DNA of 64,000 bases. Origin: Stenotrophomonas humi (GTDB lineage: Bacteria; Pseudomonadota; Gammaproteobacteria; Xanthomonadales; Xanthomonadaceae). Positions 53,043-62,182 of this stretch are shown here, piece by piece. A model generated the notes under the pieces. That model worked only from the letters and a program-made list of their open reading frames with translations. It searched no databases and was not told where the DNA came from. Location of the stretch: positions 62,001-126,000 of the forward strand of contig NZ_LDJI01000026.1 in the NCBI RefSeq assembly GCF_001431415.1, in the 5' to 3' direction. The position numbers and the translations under genes were made by a program. How positions within the stretch are numbered: position 1 is the stretch's first letter; each line of letters begins with the position of its first letter.

Positions 53043-53394
53043 CGTTTATCCCCTTGATGCTTGAGTGCTGAAAAGCCTGCCCTCACCCCAACCCCTCTCC
53101 CGCATGCGGGAGGGGGGCTTTTGAGATTGCAGACATCCTGATTGCTTCATCCCCAGGCGTGCAGGAGAAGGGCTTTTGAGATTGCGACCATCTTGATCAC
53201 TCCCTTCCCCCGCGAGCGGGGTGAGGGCTTGTTGCTTACGAGCCATTGGCTCGTACAAGGCCGAACGACCAGCGCGCTGCGCTGGACAGGGGCGCGGAGC
53301 GAGGTGCCCGAAGGGCGGATGAGGGGGCTTTTGCTCCACCCAACCGCGCCAAGCCAAATAAAGAGGGCATGCCAGTGGCATGCCCTCACTTGCA
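53043..53394. repeat. Intergenic repeat block between the S9 peptidase and DUF819 genes
   Basis: About 352 bases without a gene. It contains GGGCTTTTGAGATTGC twice (53115-53130 and 53170-53185, same direction), a hairpin-like CTCTCCCGCATGCGGGAG near 53096, and at 53289-53328 the reverse-oriented copy of the repeat at 19131-19171. The peptidase terminator is at 53363-53387. Confidence 0.7.
53363..53387 (-). terminator. Terminator of the S9 peptidase gene
   Basis: An 11-bp stem GAGGGCATGCC / GGCATGCCCTC, 3-base loop, followed on the reverse strand by TTTATTTGG, just after the stop at 53395. Confidence 0.8.
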
Positions 53395-55461
53395 TCACTG
53401 ACCGATGTGCTGCTTCAGCCAGTCATTGACCGTGTCATGCCACTGCACGCTGTTGTGCGGCTTGAGCACCCAGTGGTTCTCGTCCGGGAAGTACAGGAAC
53501 TTGGACTCGATGCCCTGGCGCTGCAGCGCGGTGAACGTGGCCAGGCCCTGCTCCACCGGAATGCGGTAGTCCAGCTGGCCCTGCACCACCAGCATCGGCT
53601 TCTTCCAGTTGGCGACGTGGTTGACCGGGTTGAACTTCTCGTAGTTCTGCGGGACGTCGTATGGCGTGCCGCCCTGCTCCCACTCGGTGAACCACAGTTC
53701 TTCGGTGGCGTAACCCATGGCGCGCTGGTCGAACACACCGTCATGGTTGACCAGGCACTTCCACGGCTCGTTCCAGTTGCCGGCGATCCAGTTGACCATG
53801 AAGCCGCCGTAGCTGGCGCCCAGCGCGCACGCCTTCTCGCCGTTGAGGAAGCTGTACTGCTGCTGCGCTGCGGCCCAGCCCTTCTGCAGGTCTTCCAGCG
53901 GGCGGTCGCCCCAATGCTGGCTGATGGCGTCGGTGAAGGCCTGGCCGTAACCGGTGGAGCCATGGAAGTCGATCATCACCACCGCGTAGCCCTGGCCGGC
54001 GTAGGTCTGCGGGTTCCAGCGGTAGCTCCAGCCATTGCCGAAGCTGCCCTGCGGGCCGCCGTGGATCAGGAACGCGACCGGGTACTTCTTGCCTTCCTGG
54101 TAGTCGTGCGGCTTGACCACGTAACCGTGCACGGTCTCGTTGTTCCAGCCCTTGAACGAGAACTGCTCGAAGTCACCGAAGTCCACGTCCGGCAGCATCT
54201 CGCCGGCGCTCTGGGTGATGGCACGCAACGGTGCGCCTGCGGTGGTGGTGCCGGTGAACACCTGGTCGCCACTCTTGAGCGAATTGCGGCTGAAGGCCAG
54301 TGCATCGCCAGCGATGGCGAAGGACGAAATGCTGCCCTCGCCCACCACCTTGCTCACCGCGCCATCGGCCACAGCCACGGCGAACAACGGGTGCTCGCCC
54401 ATGTCCTGCGCGGTCGTGTAGATGGTGCTGCCGTCGGCCGACAGGGTGATGCCGTCAGCGGAGCGGTCCCACTGCGGGGCGATCTCATGCGTTTTCCCGC
54501 TGGCCAGGTCCAGTGCGATCAGGCCGAAGCGGTCAGCCTCGAAACCCGGGCGCTTCATCGCGCGGTAGAACAGGGTCTTGCCGTCGGCGCTGAACACCGG
54601 GCCGGCATCCCACGCCGGGTTGCCGGCGGTCAGGTTGACCGGGGCCTTCTTGCCGGCAGCGTCGAGCTTGTACAGGTCGAAGTTGGTCGACCACGGTTCC
54701 TGGTTGCCCTGCACGCGGATGCTGGCCACCACCGACGTGCCGTCCGGCGACCAGGCGAAATCTTCATTGCCGCCAAATGGCTTGGACGGCGCATCGCCGG
54801 CCAGCGTGGCGCTGATTGCCGATGCGCCCTTCACTGCGGCCGCAGTGCCGGTCGGCAGCGGTGCCACGAACAGCGTGTTGCGGCGGCCATCGGCCCAGGT
54901 GTCCCAATGACGGACGAACATGCTGTCGAACACCTGGCCGCTGGTCTTGCTGGCCTTCTCGGCTTCCAGACGCTTGCTGGTGCAGGCCAGATCCGAGCCG
55001 CAGTCCTGGAACACGCCGGCGCTGAACACCACGCGGTCGCCCTGCGGCGAGACGCGGTAGCTGTCCACATCGGTGGCGAAATCGGTCAACTGCTGCGGCG
55101 CGCCGCCGGCCAGCGGCATGACGTACAGCTGCTGGCTGCCGTTCTTGGCACTGAGGAAGTAGACACTCTGGCCATCAGCAGAGATGGCAGCCGAGTTGAC
55201 GTTCCAGCCTTCCGGCGACAGTCGCTTCGGCGGCGCCATGTCACGGGTACGCAGGTCGCGGATCCACAGGCTGCTGCTGGCTTTCAGATCGGCATCGACG
55301 GTGCGCTTGGCAAATACCACCTGGGCACCGTTGGCGCTGAGCAGCGGCGCGGACGCGCGGTCCAGCTTCACCATGTCGCGGACTTCAAAACCGCGCGCAC
55401 TGGCCAATGATGGCAACGCGGCCAACAGGCACAGGGGCAACAAGGCGTGACGAAGCTTCAT
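53395..55461 (-). CDS. S9 family prolyl-oligopeptidase-type peptidase, exported
   Basis: A 688-residue secreted serine peptidase. A signal peptide ends LASARG (about residue 22), then a WD/beta-propeller-like part (residues 30-420) and an alpha/beta hydrolase catalytic domain with GASYGGF (Ser near 549), Asp in QGQLDYRIP (near 634) and His in DENHW (near 662). Such DPP/acyl-aminoacyl peptidases shorten peptides in the periplasm. GGGAG is 6 bases before the ATG at 55461. The OPT and POT peptide carriers are the next genes. Confidence 0.92.
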   Translation of the reverse strand: MKLRHALLPLCLLAALPSLASARGFEVRDMVKLDRASAPLLSANGAQVVFAKRTVDADLKASSSLWIRDLRTRDMAPPKRLSPEGWNVNSAAISADGQSVYFLSAKNGSQQLYVMPLAGGAPQQLTDFATDVDSYRVSPQGDRVVFSAGVFQDCGSDLACTSKRLEAEKASKTSGQVFDSMFVRHWDTWADGRRNTLFVAPLPTGTAAAVKGASAISATLAGDAPSKPFGGNEDFAWSPDGTSVVASIRVQGNQEPWSTNFDLYKLDAAGKKAPVNLTAGNPAWDAGPVFSADGKTLFYRAMKRPGFEADRFGLIALDLASGKTHEIAPQWDRSADGITLSADGSTIYTTAQDMGEHPLFAVAVADGAVSKVVGEGSISSFAIAGDALAFSRNSLKSGDQVFTGTTTAGAPLRAITQSAGEMLPDVDFGDFEQFSFKGWNNETVHGYVVKPHDYQEGKKYPVAFLIHGGPQGSFGNGWSYRWNPQTYAGQGYAVVMIDFHGSTGYGQAFTDAISQHWGDRPLEDLQKGWAAAQQQYSFLNGEKACALGASYGGFMVNWIAGNWNEPWKCLVNHDGVFDQRAMGYATEELWFTEWEQGGTPYDVPQNYEKFNPVNHVANWKKPMLVVQGQLDYRIPVEQGLATFTALQRQGIESKFLYFPDENHWVLKPHNSVQWHDTVNDWLKQHIGQ

Positions 55462-55889
55462 GGGCATCTCCCGGAATAAAGGCAAACCCCGATGGTAGGC
55501 GGCGAGCTTGTCCCGTTGCAAAGGCTTGAAGTCATGCCCGGGCAACCGCCGAAAACAGCAAAGCCGCCCGGGGGCGGCTTTGTGTTGACTGGACTGCAAT
55601 GCTGCCTGCGCCCCGCTGGCGCCTGAGCCCCCCGCTTTTGCAGCAAGCCCCTCTCCTGCGAGCGGGAGAGGGGTTGGGGTGAGGGCGCTCTGGCTCTGGC
55701 TCTGGCTTCGGCTCCAAGCCCGCTCCCTTTGGCCGCAGACCAAGGGGAGGACTGGGCAAGGGTGCATTCGCATTGGCTTTTGGGCGCTAAAACCCCAGCC
55801 AAATCAAAGTCCAAAGCCCCCATCCGCTCCTGCAGGGCACCTTCCCCCGCAAGCGGGAGAAGGAACACAGGGGGCCAGCCGTTTCAGCC
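55462..55889. repeat. Intergenic stretch with repeat copies
   Basis: About 428 bases without a gene. Segments 55646-55689 (GCGAGCGGGAGAGGGGTTGG, then GGTGAGGGCGCT) and 55815-55863 (CCATCCGCTCCTGCAGGGCA, then CCTTCCCCCGCAAGCGGGAG) belong to the same family as the copies at 19.1 kb and 53.3 kb. The second can form a hairpin that may stop the OPT transcript. Confidence 0.65.
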
Positions 55890-57881
55890 TCAGGACTTCG
55901 CCGCCGGCTCACCCTTCTTGCCGATGCGATACATCAGCAGGCCGACCAGGAACAGCACGAACAGACCAACCCAGGCTGACAACGTCGCCCAGGTCTCCGC
56001 AAAGCCGCCCAGCGGCAATGCCAGCACGTCGCCCTGCCCGCTGACCACGATCGGCACCGCAATGGCGATACCCATCAGGGCTTCACCGGTGATCAGGCCA
56101 GCAGCAAACAGCACGCCCGGGCGATGCACGCGGTCGCGGCCTTCTTCATCGTCCGCACGCAGCTTGTGGAAACGCTCCACCAGGTGGGCCAGCAGGCCGC
56201 CCAGGAAGATCGGCACCATCAATTCAAGCGGCAGGTAGATGCCGATGGCGGCAGCCAGCACCGGCACGCGGAAACGCTTGCCGGTCTTCTTCAGCCATTC
56301 GTCGATGGCGATGATCGCCGCGCCGACGCCCGCGCCCAGCGCGATCATCGTCCACGGCAGTTCACCGCCGAACAGGCCACGCGCCACCGATGCCATCAAG
56401 TTGGCCTGCGGAGCGGCCAGCGAGTTCGGGTGTTCGGCAGTCGGGGCACCGATGCCGTAGGCATGCGCCAGCAGGTTAAGCACCGGGGCCATGATCAGGG
56501 CACAGGAGAACGCACCAATGCCCAGCATCAGCTGCTGCTTCCACGGGGTGGCGCCGACCAGGTAACCGGCCTTGAGGTCCTGCAGGTTGTCACCGCCGAC
56601 AGCGGCAGCACAGCACACCACCGCGCCGATCATGATCGCGGCCACCGCACCCAGCGGCGCACCGCCGATACCGACCGGGGTCAAGCCGTCCTTGCCCAGC
56701 AACAACACCAGCACCACCGAGGCGAACAGGATGGTGGAGATGGTGATGCCCGACACCGGGTTGTTGGACGAACCAATCAGGCCGGCCAGGTAAGCCGACA
56801 CCGATACGAACAGGAAGCCGGCGACGATCATGATGATGGTCATCGGGATCGACACGTGCCACTGGCCGACGATGGCCTGGTACAGGCCCAGCAGCGGCAG
56901 GGTGAAGGCGATCAGGGCGATCAGCATCCACTTCATCGGCAGGTCGCGCTCGGTCTCGGCCAGGGCCGGACCGCTGCTCTTGCGGGCAGCCGCGAAACCA
57001 CTCTTCACGCCGTTGAGCAGCGACTTGCGCAGCGAGAACAGCGTCCAGACACCACCGATCAACATGGCACCCACGCCCAGGTAGCGGATCTGCGAGCCCC
57101 AGATGGCGAATGCGGCGTCGGACGATGAGGCCGAGGCCAGTGATGCCGCCAGGTCCGGGTTGCCTGACAGGAAGAACGCCTGGTACAGGGGAATGGCGAT
57201 GTGCCAGGACAGGATCGCGCCGGACAACACCACGATGCCGACGTTCAGGCCGACGATGTAGCCCACGCCCAGCAGGGCCGGTGACAGGTTGGTGCCGATG
57301 AAGGCGGTGACCTTGGAGCTGCCGACATAGGCCGACTGCGCCCAGGCGTCCGGGAAGATACGCAGGCCCGAAGCCGCAGCCAGCTTCACCAGGCCACCGA
57401 TCGCGGCCGAGATGCCGAGGATCTTCATGCCTGGACCGGGGTTCTCACCGGCCTTGAGCACTTCGGCCGCCGCCTTGCCTTCCGGGAAGGGGAGCGGATC
57501 TTCGACGATCATCGAGCGGCGCAGCGGTACCGAGAACAGCACGCCCAGCAGGCCACCCAGGCCGGCGATGCCCAGCACCCACCAGTACTTGAAGTCCGGC
57601 CAGTAGCCCATGATCACCAGCGCCGGGATCGTGAAGATCACACCGGCGGCAATCGACGAACCGGCCGAAGCACCGGTCTGGACGATGTTGTTCTCAAGGA
57701 TGGTGCCGCCACCGAGCAGCCTCAACACGCCCATCGAGACGACGGCGGCGGGAATGGCGGTAGCGATGGTCAAGCCTGCGAACAGGCCCAGGTAAGCATT
57801 GGCAGCAGACAGCACCACAGCCAGCACGATGGCAAGAACCACCGCGCGGAATGTGAGCTGCGCAGGCGCAGCGTTGTTCAT
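55890..57881 (-). CDS. OPT family oligopeptide transporter
   Basis: A 663-residue inner-membrane carrier with about fifteen TM helices. The N-terminal block LSAANAYLGLFAGLTIATAIPAAVVSMG, the TGASAGSSIAAG segment and LPFPEGKAAAEVL are typical of bacterial OPT transporters for oligopeptides. It diverges from the POT carrier and lies downstream in place of the S9 peptidase, which fits uptake of the peptides the peptidases release. Confidence 0.92.
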   Translation of the reverse strand: MNNAAPAQLTFRAVVLAIVLAVVLSAANAYLGLFAGLTIATAIPAAVVSMGVLRLLGGGTILENNIVQTGASAGSSIAAGVIFTIPALVIMGYWPDFKYWWVLGIAGLGGLLGVLFSVPLRRSMIVEDPLPFPEGKAAAEVLKAGENPGPGMKILGISAAIGGLVKLAAASGLRIFPDAWAQSAYVGSSKVTAFIGTNLSPALLGVGYIVGLNVGIVVLSGAILSWHIAIPLYQAFFLSGNPDLAASLASASSSDAAFAIWGSQIRYLGVGAMLIGGVWTLFSLRKSLLNGVKSGFAAARKSSGPALAETERDLPMKWMLIALIAFTLPLLGLYQAIVGQWHVSIPMTIIMIVAGFLFVSVSAYLAGLIGSSNNPVSGITISTILFASVVLVLLLGKDGLTPVGIGGAPLGAVAAIMIGAVVCCAAAVGGDNLQDLKAGYLVGATPWKQQLMLGIGAFSCALIMAPVLNLLAHAYGIGAPTAEHPNSLAAPQANLMASVARGLFGGELPWTMIALGAGVGAAIIAIDEWLKKTGKRFRVPVLAAAIGIYLPLELMVPIFLGGLLAHLVERFHKLRADDEEGRDRVHRPGVLFAAGLITGEALMGIAIAVPIVVSGQGDVLALPLGGFAETWATLSAWVGLFVLFLVGLLMYRIGKKGEPAAKS

Positions 57882-58090
57882 GTAAAGCCCTTGGATGGCA
57901 AAAAACCGCTGTCACGCTAACGCCGGCTTAACGGCAAGTCCAGTCGGGGCGGACCATTGCGCGGGGCAAAGTACATCCCGTGGCCGGATTTGGCACAGCC
58001 CGGCCCCATGCAGCACGTTGCGGCGGTGCCGCAGAAGCAGCCGCTCCCGGCCTCTATACTCGCCGGCTTCGTTCGCTCTGGCCGCCGCCG

Positions 58091-59854
58091 ATGTCCTCCG
58101 CTTCCCTTCCCATGACCGGTACGGATGATTTCCTGGGCCACCCCAAGGGCGTCTATGTCTGCTTCTTCACCGAGATGTGGGAGCGCTTTTCTTTCTATGG
58201 AATGAAAGCGCTGCTGCTGCTGTACCTGACCAAGTACCACCTGTTCGGCGACAAGGCCGGGCTGGATCTGCTCGGCGCCTATGGCGGGCTGGTGTACTGC
58301 ATCCCGGTGTTTGGCGGGCTGCTGGCCGACCGATGGCTGGGCATGCGCAAGGCGGTGGTGTTTGGCGGCATCCTGCTGGTATTGGGGCATGCCGGCATGG
58401 CGTTCGAGGGCCATCAAGCCCATCGCGTCGCCGGCGAAGTGGTCCGTGACGAAGCCGCGTTGAGCATCACTTATCTGTCGCTGGCACTGATCATCATGGG
58501 CGTGGGCTTCCTCAAGCCCAACATCTCCACCATCGTCGGCAAGCTGTACCCGGAGAACGATCCTCGCCGCGATTCGGGCTTCTCGCTGTTCTATGCGGGC
58601 ATCAACCTGGGCGCGCTGTTCGCCTCGCTGGTCTGCGGTTTTCTCGGCGAAGCCTATGGCTGGAGATACGGATTCGGTGCCGCCGGGATCGGCATGCTGG
58701 TCGGGCTGGGCATGTTCCTGTGGGGCCAGAAATACCTGCAGGGCCATGCAGAACCGGCGCAGCCGCACACACTGCGTGAGCGCGTGCTCGGCCTGCCACG
58801 CGAATGGTTGATCTACGGCGTGGCCATCGTCGCGGTAGTGCCGGTGGCAGCATTGATGTGGGCCGCTGCAAACGGCGCGTTCGCACTGGGCGGCGAAATC
58901 AGCCTTGCGCTGATGCTGATGATCGTGGTGCTGGGGGGCGTGCTGCTGTGGTTTGCCTGGTTTACCGGCACCCAGTGCACGCCGGAACAGCGCCAGCAGA
59001 TGATCGCGCTGATGGTGCTGATCTTCATGGCACTGGTGTTCTTCACCTTGTATGAGCAGACCTACGGTTCGTGGGTCACTTTCACCGACCGCCTGCTGAC
59101 CAAGGATCTGGTCCCGTCGCTGGTCGTGCGTGAGGGCACACCGCTGCCGTGGTCGATTGTTTCGTTGCTGCTGGCACCGCTGGGTTTCGTGGTGGCCGCG
59201 CGGTTGTCGGACCGCAACCCCACCTCGAAGGCACCACGCACGCTGTTCGCGCTCATCGTGATCGCGATGCTGGTGATGCTGGTGCGCGACTGCCTGGTGC
59301 TGCCACAGACCGCCGGTTCGCTCACTTACCTGGGCGCGTTGTTCCTGGTGCTGCTGGCGCCGCTGTTTGCCGCGCTGTGGGCGTGGCTGGACAAGCGCCG
59401 GCTGGATCCATCCAAGCCGGTCAAATCCTCCTTCGGCCTGGTGTTCGCTGCGTTGTCGTTCGTGCCGTTGGCGTTGGCCGCGCAGCAGGTCGGTCTCACC
59501 GGGCAGATGGCCAGCGTGTGGTGGTTGGTGCTTGCCTATCTGATTCTGGAAATCGGCGAGATGTGCTTGTCGCCAGTGGGCCTGTCCGCCGTCACCCAGT
59601 TGGCTGCGCCGCGCGTGGTCAGCCTGATGATGGGCACCTGGTTCCTGGCCACGGCGTTCTCCGAAACGCTGGCGGCGCTGTTCGGCAAGCTTGCCGCCAT
59701 CGATGTCCCTGAAGGCGAAGTAATGGACATCGCACAGGCCGCCGCACGCTATGAGCATCTGTTCTGGCTGCTGATGTGGATTGGCCTGGGCTGCGCGGTT
59801 GTCGCACTGCTGGTATCACCGCTGCTCAAGCGGATGATGCACGGCGTGCGTTGA
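58091..59854 (+). CDS. POT family proton-dependent di/tripeptide transporter
   Basis: A 587-residue carrier with about fourteen TM helices. FFTEMWERFSFYGMKALLLLYL near residue 27 contains the ExxERFxYYG motif of the POT family (here EMWERFSFYG), used for proton coupling, and GGLLADRWLGMRKAV follows. It imports di- and tripeptides. The ATG at 58091 has no strong Shine-Dalgarno. Divergent arrangement with the OPT gene gives a peptide-uptake pair. Confidence 0.92.
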   Translation: MSSASLPMTGTDDFLGHPKGVYVCFFTEMWERFSFYGMKALLLLYLTKYHLFGDKAGLDLLGAYGGLVYCIPVFGGLLADRWLGMRKAVVFGGILLVLGHAGMAFEGHQAHRVAGEVVRDEAALSITYLSLALIIMGVGFLKPNISTIVGKLYPENDPRRDSGFSLFYAGINLGALFASLVCGFLGEAYGWRYGFGAAGIGMLVGLGMFLWGQKYLQGHAEPAQPHTLRERVLGLPREWLIYGVAIVAVVPVAALMWAAANGAFALGGEISLALMLMIVVLGGVLLWFAWFTGTQCTPEQRQQMIALMVLIFMALVFFTLYEQTYGSWVTFTDRLLTKDLVPSLVVREGTPLPWSIVSLLLAPLGFVVAARLSDRNPTSKAPRTLFALIVIAMLVMLVRDCLVLPQTAGSLTYLGALFLVLLAPLFAALWAWLDKRRLDPSKPVKSSFGLVFAALSFVPLALAAQQVGLTGQMASVWWLVLAYLILEIGEMCLSPVGLSAVTQLAAPRVVSLMMGTWFLATAFSETLAALFGKLAAIDVPEGEVMDIAQAAARYEHLFWLLMWIGLGCAVVALLVSPLLKRMMHGVR

Positions 59855-59899
59855 GGCCGGCAGGCAGCGCCCGCACCAGCAACCGACTGCCGCTCCGGA

Positions 59900-59923
59900 C
59901 CTGGCCACGCATGCATGGCCAGG
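59900..59923. terminator. Hairpin between convergent genes
   Basis: An 8-bp stem CCTGGCCA / TGGCCAGG with an 8-base loop lies 45 bases after the POT stop. No U-run follows. Confidence 0.45.
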
Positions 59924-59963
59924 CAGACGTCCCCGCACCGGACAACACCGGGAGCTGGGATGC

Positions 59964-60941
59964 TCAGCCGATATCGGCCTTCACCTTGCGATAGGCATCG
60001 CCCAGCATTTCCCGGAAATGCATCCGCTGGGCGAAGGTCAGCACTACACCGCGCTCGAACTCCGCCACGGCGCCACTCCAGTCATCAAGCGTGTCGTCGT
60101 TGTAAACGCGTTGATAGGCTTCCCAGGCACCTGCGGCCTTCAAATGGAGATGCTGGGCGAACAGTTCCAGCGTCTCACCGTCTTTCAGTACAAGGCGGCG
60201 ACTGGTCTGCGTATGGCTGAGCACGTCACGCAATGCCCGATCATCGGCCAGCTGCGACTTCCAGACATGACCATTCAGGTGCCCATGGACGAATCGCAGG
60301 ATGGCCTCGTGGTCATCCTCCAGCCCGCGCTGGTAGACGCCGTCATCCAGCAGGAGATGACGATCGTCGAACAACCACTTCACCAGCAACGTCGCCGTCT
60401 GCTTCGTTGTGTTGTGTATGTTTTCCGGATCGAAGTCATAGGCGCCCAGGAACTGCCGGTCCTCGACGAGGCGCACGTCGATGGTCTCCACCCGCTGCTT
60501 CTTCAATGAGAACCACAGCTTCAGCTCGGCGACATCACCCACGGCCCTACGAAACAGATAGGTATCGTCATAATCTTCGAACTGACCGTCGAAGAACGCC
60601 AGGCAGTGCTCAAGACTGGAGCCAGGGCCTGCCCACCCGTTCCAGAACCCTTCCGGCAATACCGCACTTCCCTTCGGGCTGCAGGCGTACAGCGATATCG
60701 CCTGCAGGTAGCACTCCAGACTGCCGCTTTTCAGGGAGACCGGTGGATAGAACCGGTCATTGATGATGTCGAAGGCGAAATGGTGCTCCATCCCCCGCGC
60801 CTTGTCCTTGATGGACCTCTTGCCCTGGTTCGCGGTGACCGATTTTGGCGGCCTGGCAAGAGCATGTTGTGCGAACCATTCGACGAGCCGTTCATCCGTG
60901 CTCTTGGTTCCCACCAGGCCCACCCATTCTGAAACATGCAT
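59964..60941 (-). CDS. Uncharacterised 325-residue cytosolic protein
   Basis: I do not recognise the family. The frame is solid: GGAGG stands 6 bases before the ATG and codon use is even. There is no signal peptide or TM segment. Notable segments are GKRSIKDKARGMEHHFAFDI, FYPPVSLKSGSLECYLQAISLY and a Trp-rich mid part (EGFWNGWAGPG). The pattern resembles single-gene immunity or cargo-type proteins in general look only. It is monocistronic and sits between the POT carrier and the OmpA gene, with no toxin gene in sight. Confidence 0.6.
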   Translation of the reverse strand: MHVSEWVGLVGTKSTDERLVEWFAQHALARPPKSVTANQGKRSIKDKARGMEHHFAFDIINDRFYPPVSLKSGSLECYLQAISLYACSPKGSAVLPEGFWNGWAGPGSSLEHCLAFFDGQFEDYDDTYLFRRAVGDVAELKLWFSLKKQRVETIDVRLVEDRQFLGAYDFDPENIHNTTKQTATLLVKWLFDDRHLLLDDGVYQRGLEDDHEAILRFVHGHLNGHVWKSQLADDRALRDVLSHTQTSRRLVLKDGETLELFAQHLHLKAAGAWEAYQRVYNDDTLDDWSGAVAEFERGVVLTFAQRMHFREMLGDAYRKVKADIG

Positions 60942-61169
60942 GGCTTCCTCCCTGAGGCGATGACAGAAGCCGGATTATGCCGCAATGAATCGAGAGGACC
61001 GCCTTGCAGCTCCAAGGTCCATGCGCCCGTCCGCCGACAGCGGGCAGGATCCCGGCATGACGATGCGAAGGATCCGTGCATCGGGCTGTCCGTGCCCTCC
61101 GCTCGGCAGTCCACGTCCCGCTCCACTGATTGCCTCTGCGCTCCCAACAAGCCGATATGCCCGAATGAT

Positions 61170-62171
61170 TCAACGCTCGACCTGGAACTTCACCTCGACG
61201 CGGCGATTGGGTAGCAGACATTCCTTCAACTTTGCACCGCGTAGACCGTCGCAGGCCTGCACCTGCTCGCGGTCGCCGCGCCACTCGTACTGGATGCGGT
61301 CAGCGGCGATGCCCTGATCAATCAGGTATTGGCGCACGGTCCGTGCTCGACGCTCGGACAACCCCTGGTTGTACTGGTCGGTCGGGCCCTTCAGCCGGTC
61401 GGCATGGCCGACCAGCTGCACGCTGACGAGGCGCAGCTTTTCTTCGGCGATACGGCGCAGGGCGCCCTCCATGCCAAGCACCGACTCCGCGCGCATGTGC
61501 CGGCGGGTATCACGATCGAAGTCGAACACCACGTTGGCGGTGAGCGTCATGTTCTGTGGCGCCGGTGGTGTGCACTGCCGGGCCAGGGCTTCGGCTTCGT
61601 TGGTCAAATCCTCGGCCATCTGGATATAGGGCTTGGAATGCCGCCATTGCTGCTGGTTGAACTCATTGCCGGCATGCACCAGCTCTACTTCGCCGCAGGC
61701 CACTTTCTGCTGCGCGCACGCAAAACCCGGTGTGCCATGGATGAGCTTCAGCCGCTGCCACAGGTCGGCGCGCAGGTATTTGGCGTCGTTCACCAGTGGC
61801 GTGTCGGTCGGCATCGGGGAGACGCCGCGCTCCATGCCGTCGATCAATGCCACCGATTCATCCAGCGCCGCCTGCGGGAAATGACTGCGGTCGTTGCGGC
61901 TGTACTCGTGGAACGAGACATCCAGCCAGCATTGCGCCTTGGCCAGATGGTAGTCACGCACCGGGCGACCCCCATCATTCAACGCCTGGATACGGTCCTG
62001 GGTGGCCTGGTAGCGCGAGTGGTCCGCGTACAGCGCCTCGTCGGTGATGCGCTGTTTCTCCGGCGTCAGCTCGGTGCGTTTCCCAGGGCCTTCCTGCTGC
62101 GCCCAAGAGGGCGCGGCACAGGCAGCAGCCAACATCAAACCCGTGATCAATCGCGTGCGGCGAAGTGTCAT
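61170..62171 (-). CDS. OmpA-domain cell-envelope protein
   Basis: A 333-residue secreted protein. A signal peptide ends APSWAQQ (about residue 23). The middle part (about 30-210) is helical with no known domain; the C-terminal OmpA domain (about 215-333) has LVGHADRLKGPTDQYNQGLS, ERRARTVRQYLIDQGI and NRRVEVKF, which bind peptidoglycan. GAGGA is 8 bases before the ATG at 62171; an ATG at 62186 would overlap the upstream stop as ATGA and is possible. It follows the barrel protein gene, so the two likely form one envelope unit. Confidence 0.88.
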   Translation of the reverse strand: MTLRRTRLITGLMLAAACAAPSWAQQEGPGKRTELTPEKQRITDEALYADHSRYQATQDRIQALNDGGRPVRDYHLAKAQCWLDVSFHEYSRNDRSHFPQAALDESVALIDGMERGVSPMPTDTPLVNDAKYLRADLWQRLKLIHGTPGFACAQQKVACGEVELVHAGNEFNQQQWRHSKPYIQMAEDLTNEAEALARQCTPPAPQNMTLTANVVFDFDRDTRRHMRAESVLGMEGALRRIAEEKLRLVSVQLVGHADRLKGPTDQYNQGLSERRARTVRQYLIDQGIAADRIQYEWRGDREQVQACDGLRGAKLKECLLPNRRVEVKFQVER

Positions 62172-62182
62172 GTCCGGTGTCC

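Noticed and set aside
53380..55410. 676-codon forward frame opposite the S9 peptidase
   Set aside because: Shadow of a GC-rich gene; the peptidase on the other strand has all catalytic motifs.
55840..55863. CRISPR-like repeats among the GC-rich intergenic copies
   Set aside because: Copies are single, unevenly spaced and not separated by regular spacers; no cas gene is present.
57917..59758. 613-codon reverse frame opposite the POT carrier
   Set aside because: Gln/His-rich shadow without motifs; the POT frame carries the ERFSFYG motif.
59964..60941. Orphan gene as a recent foreign insertion
   Set aside because: No flanking repeats, tRNA or mobility gene; composition by eye is only mildly different.
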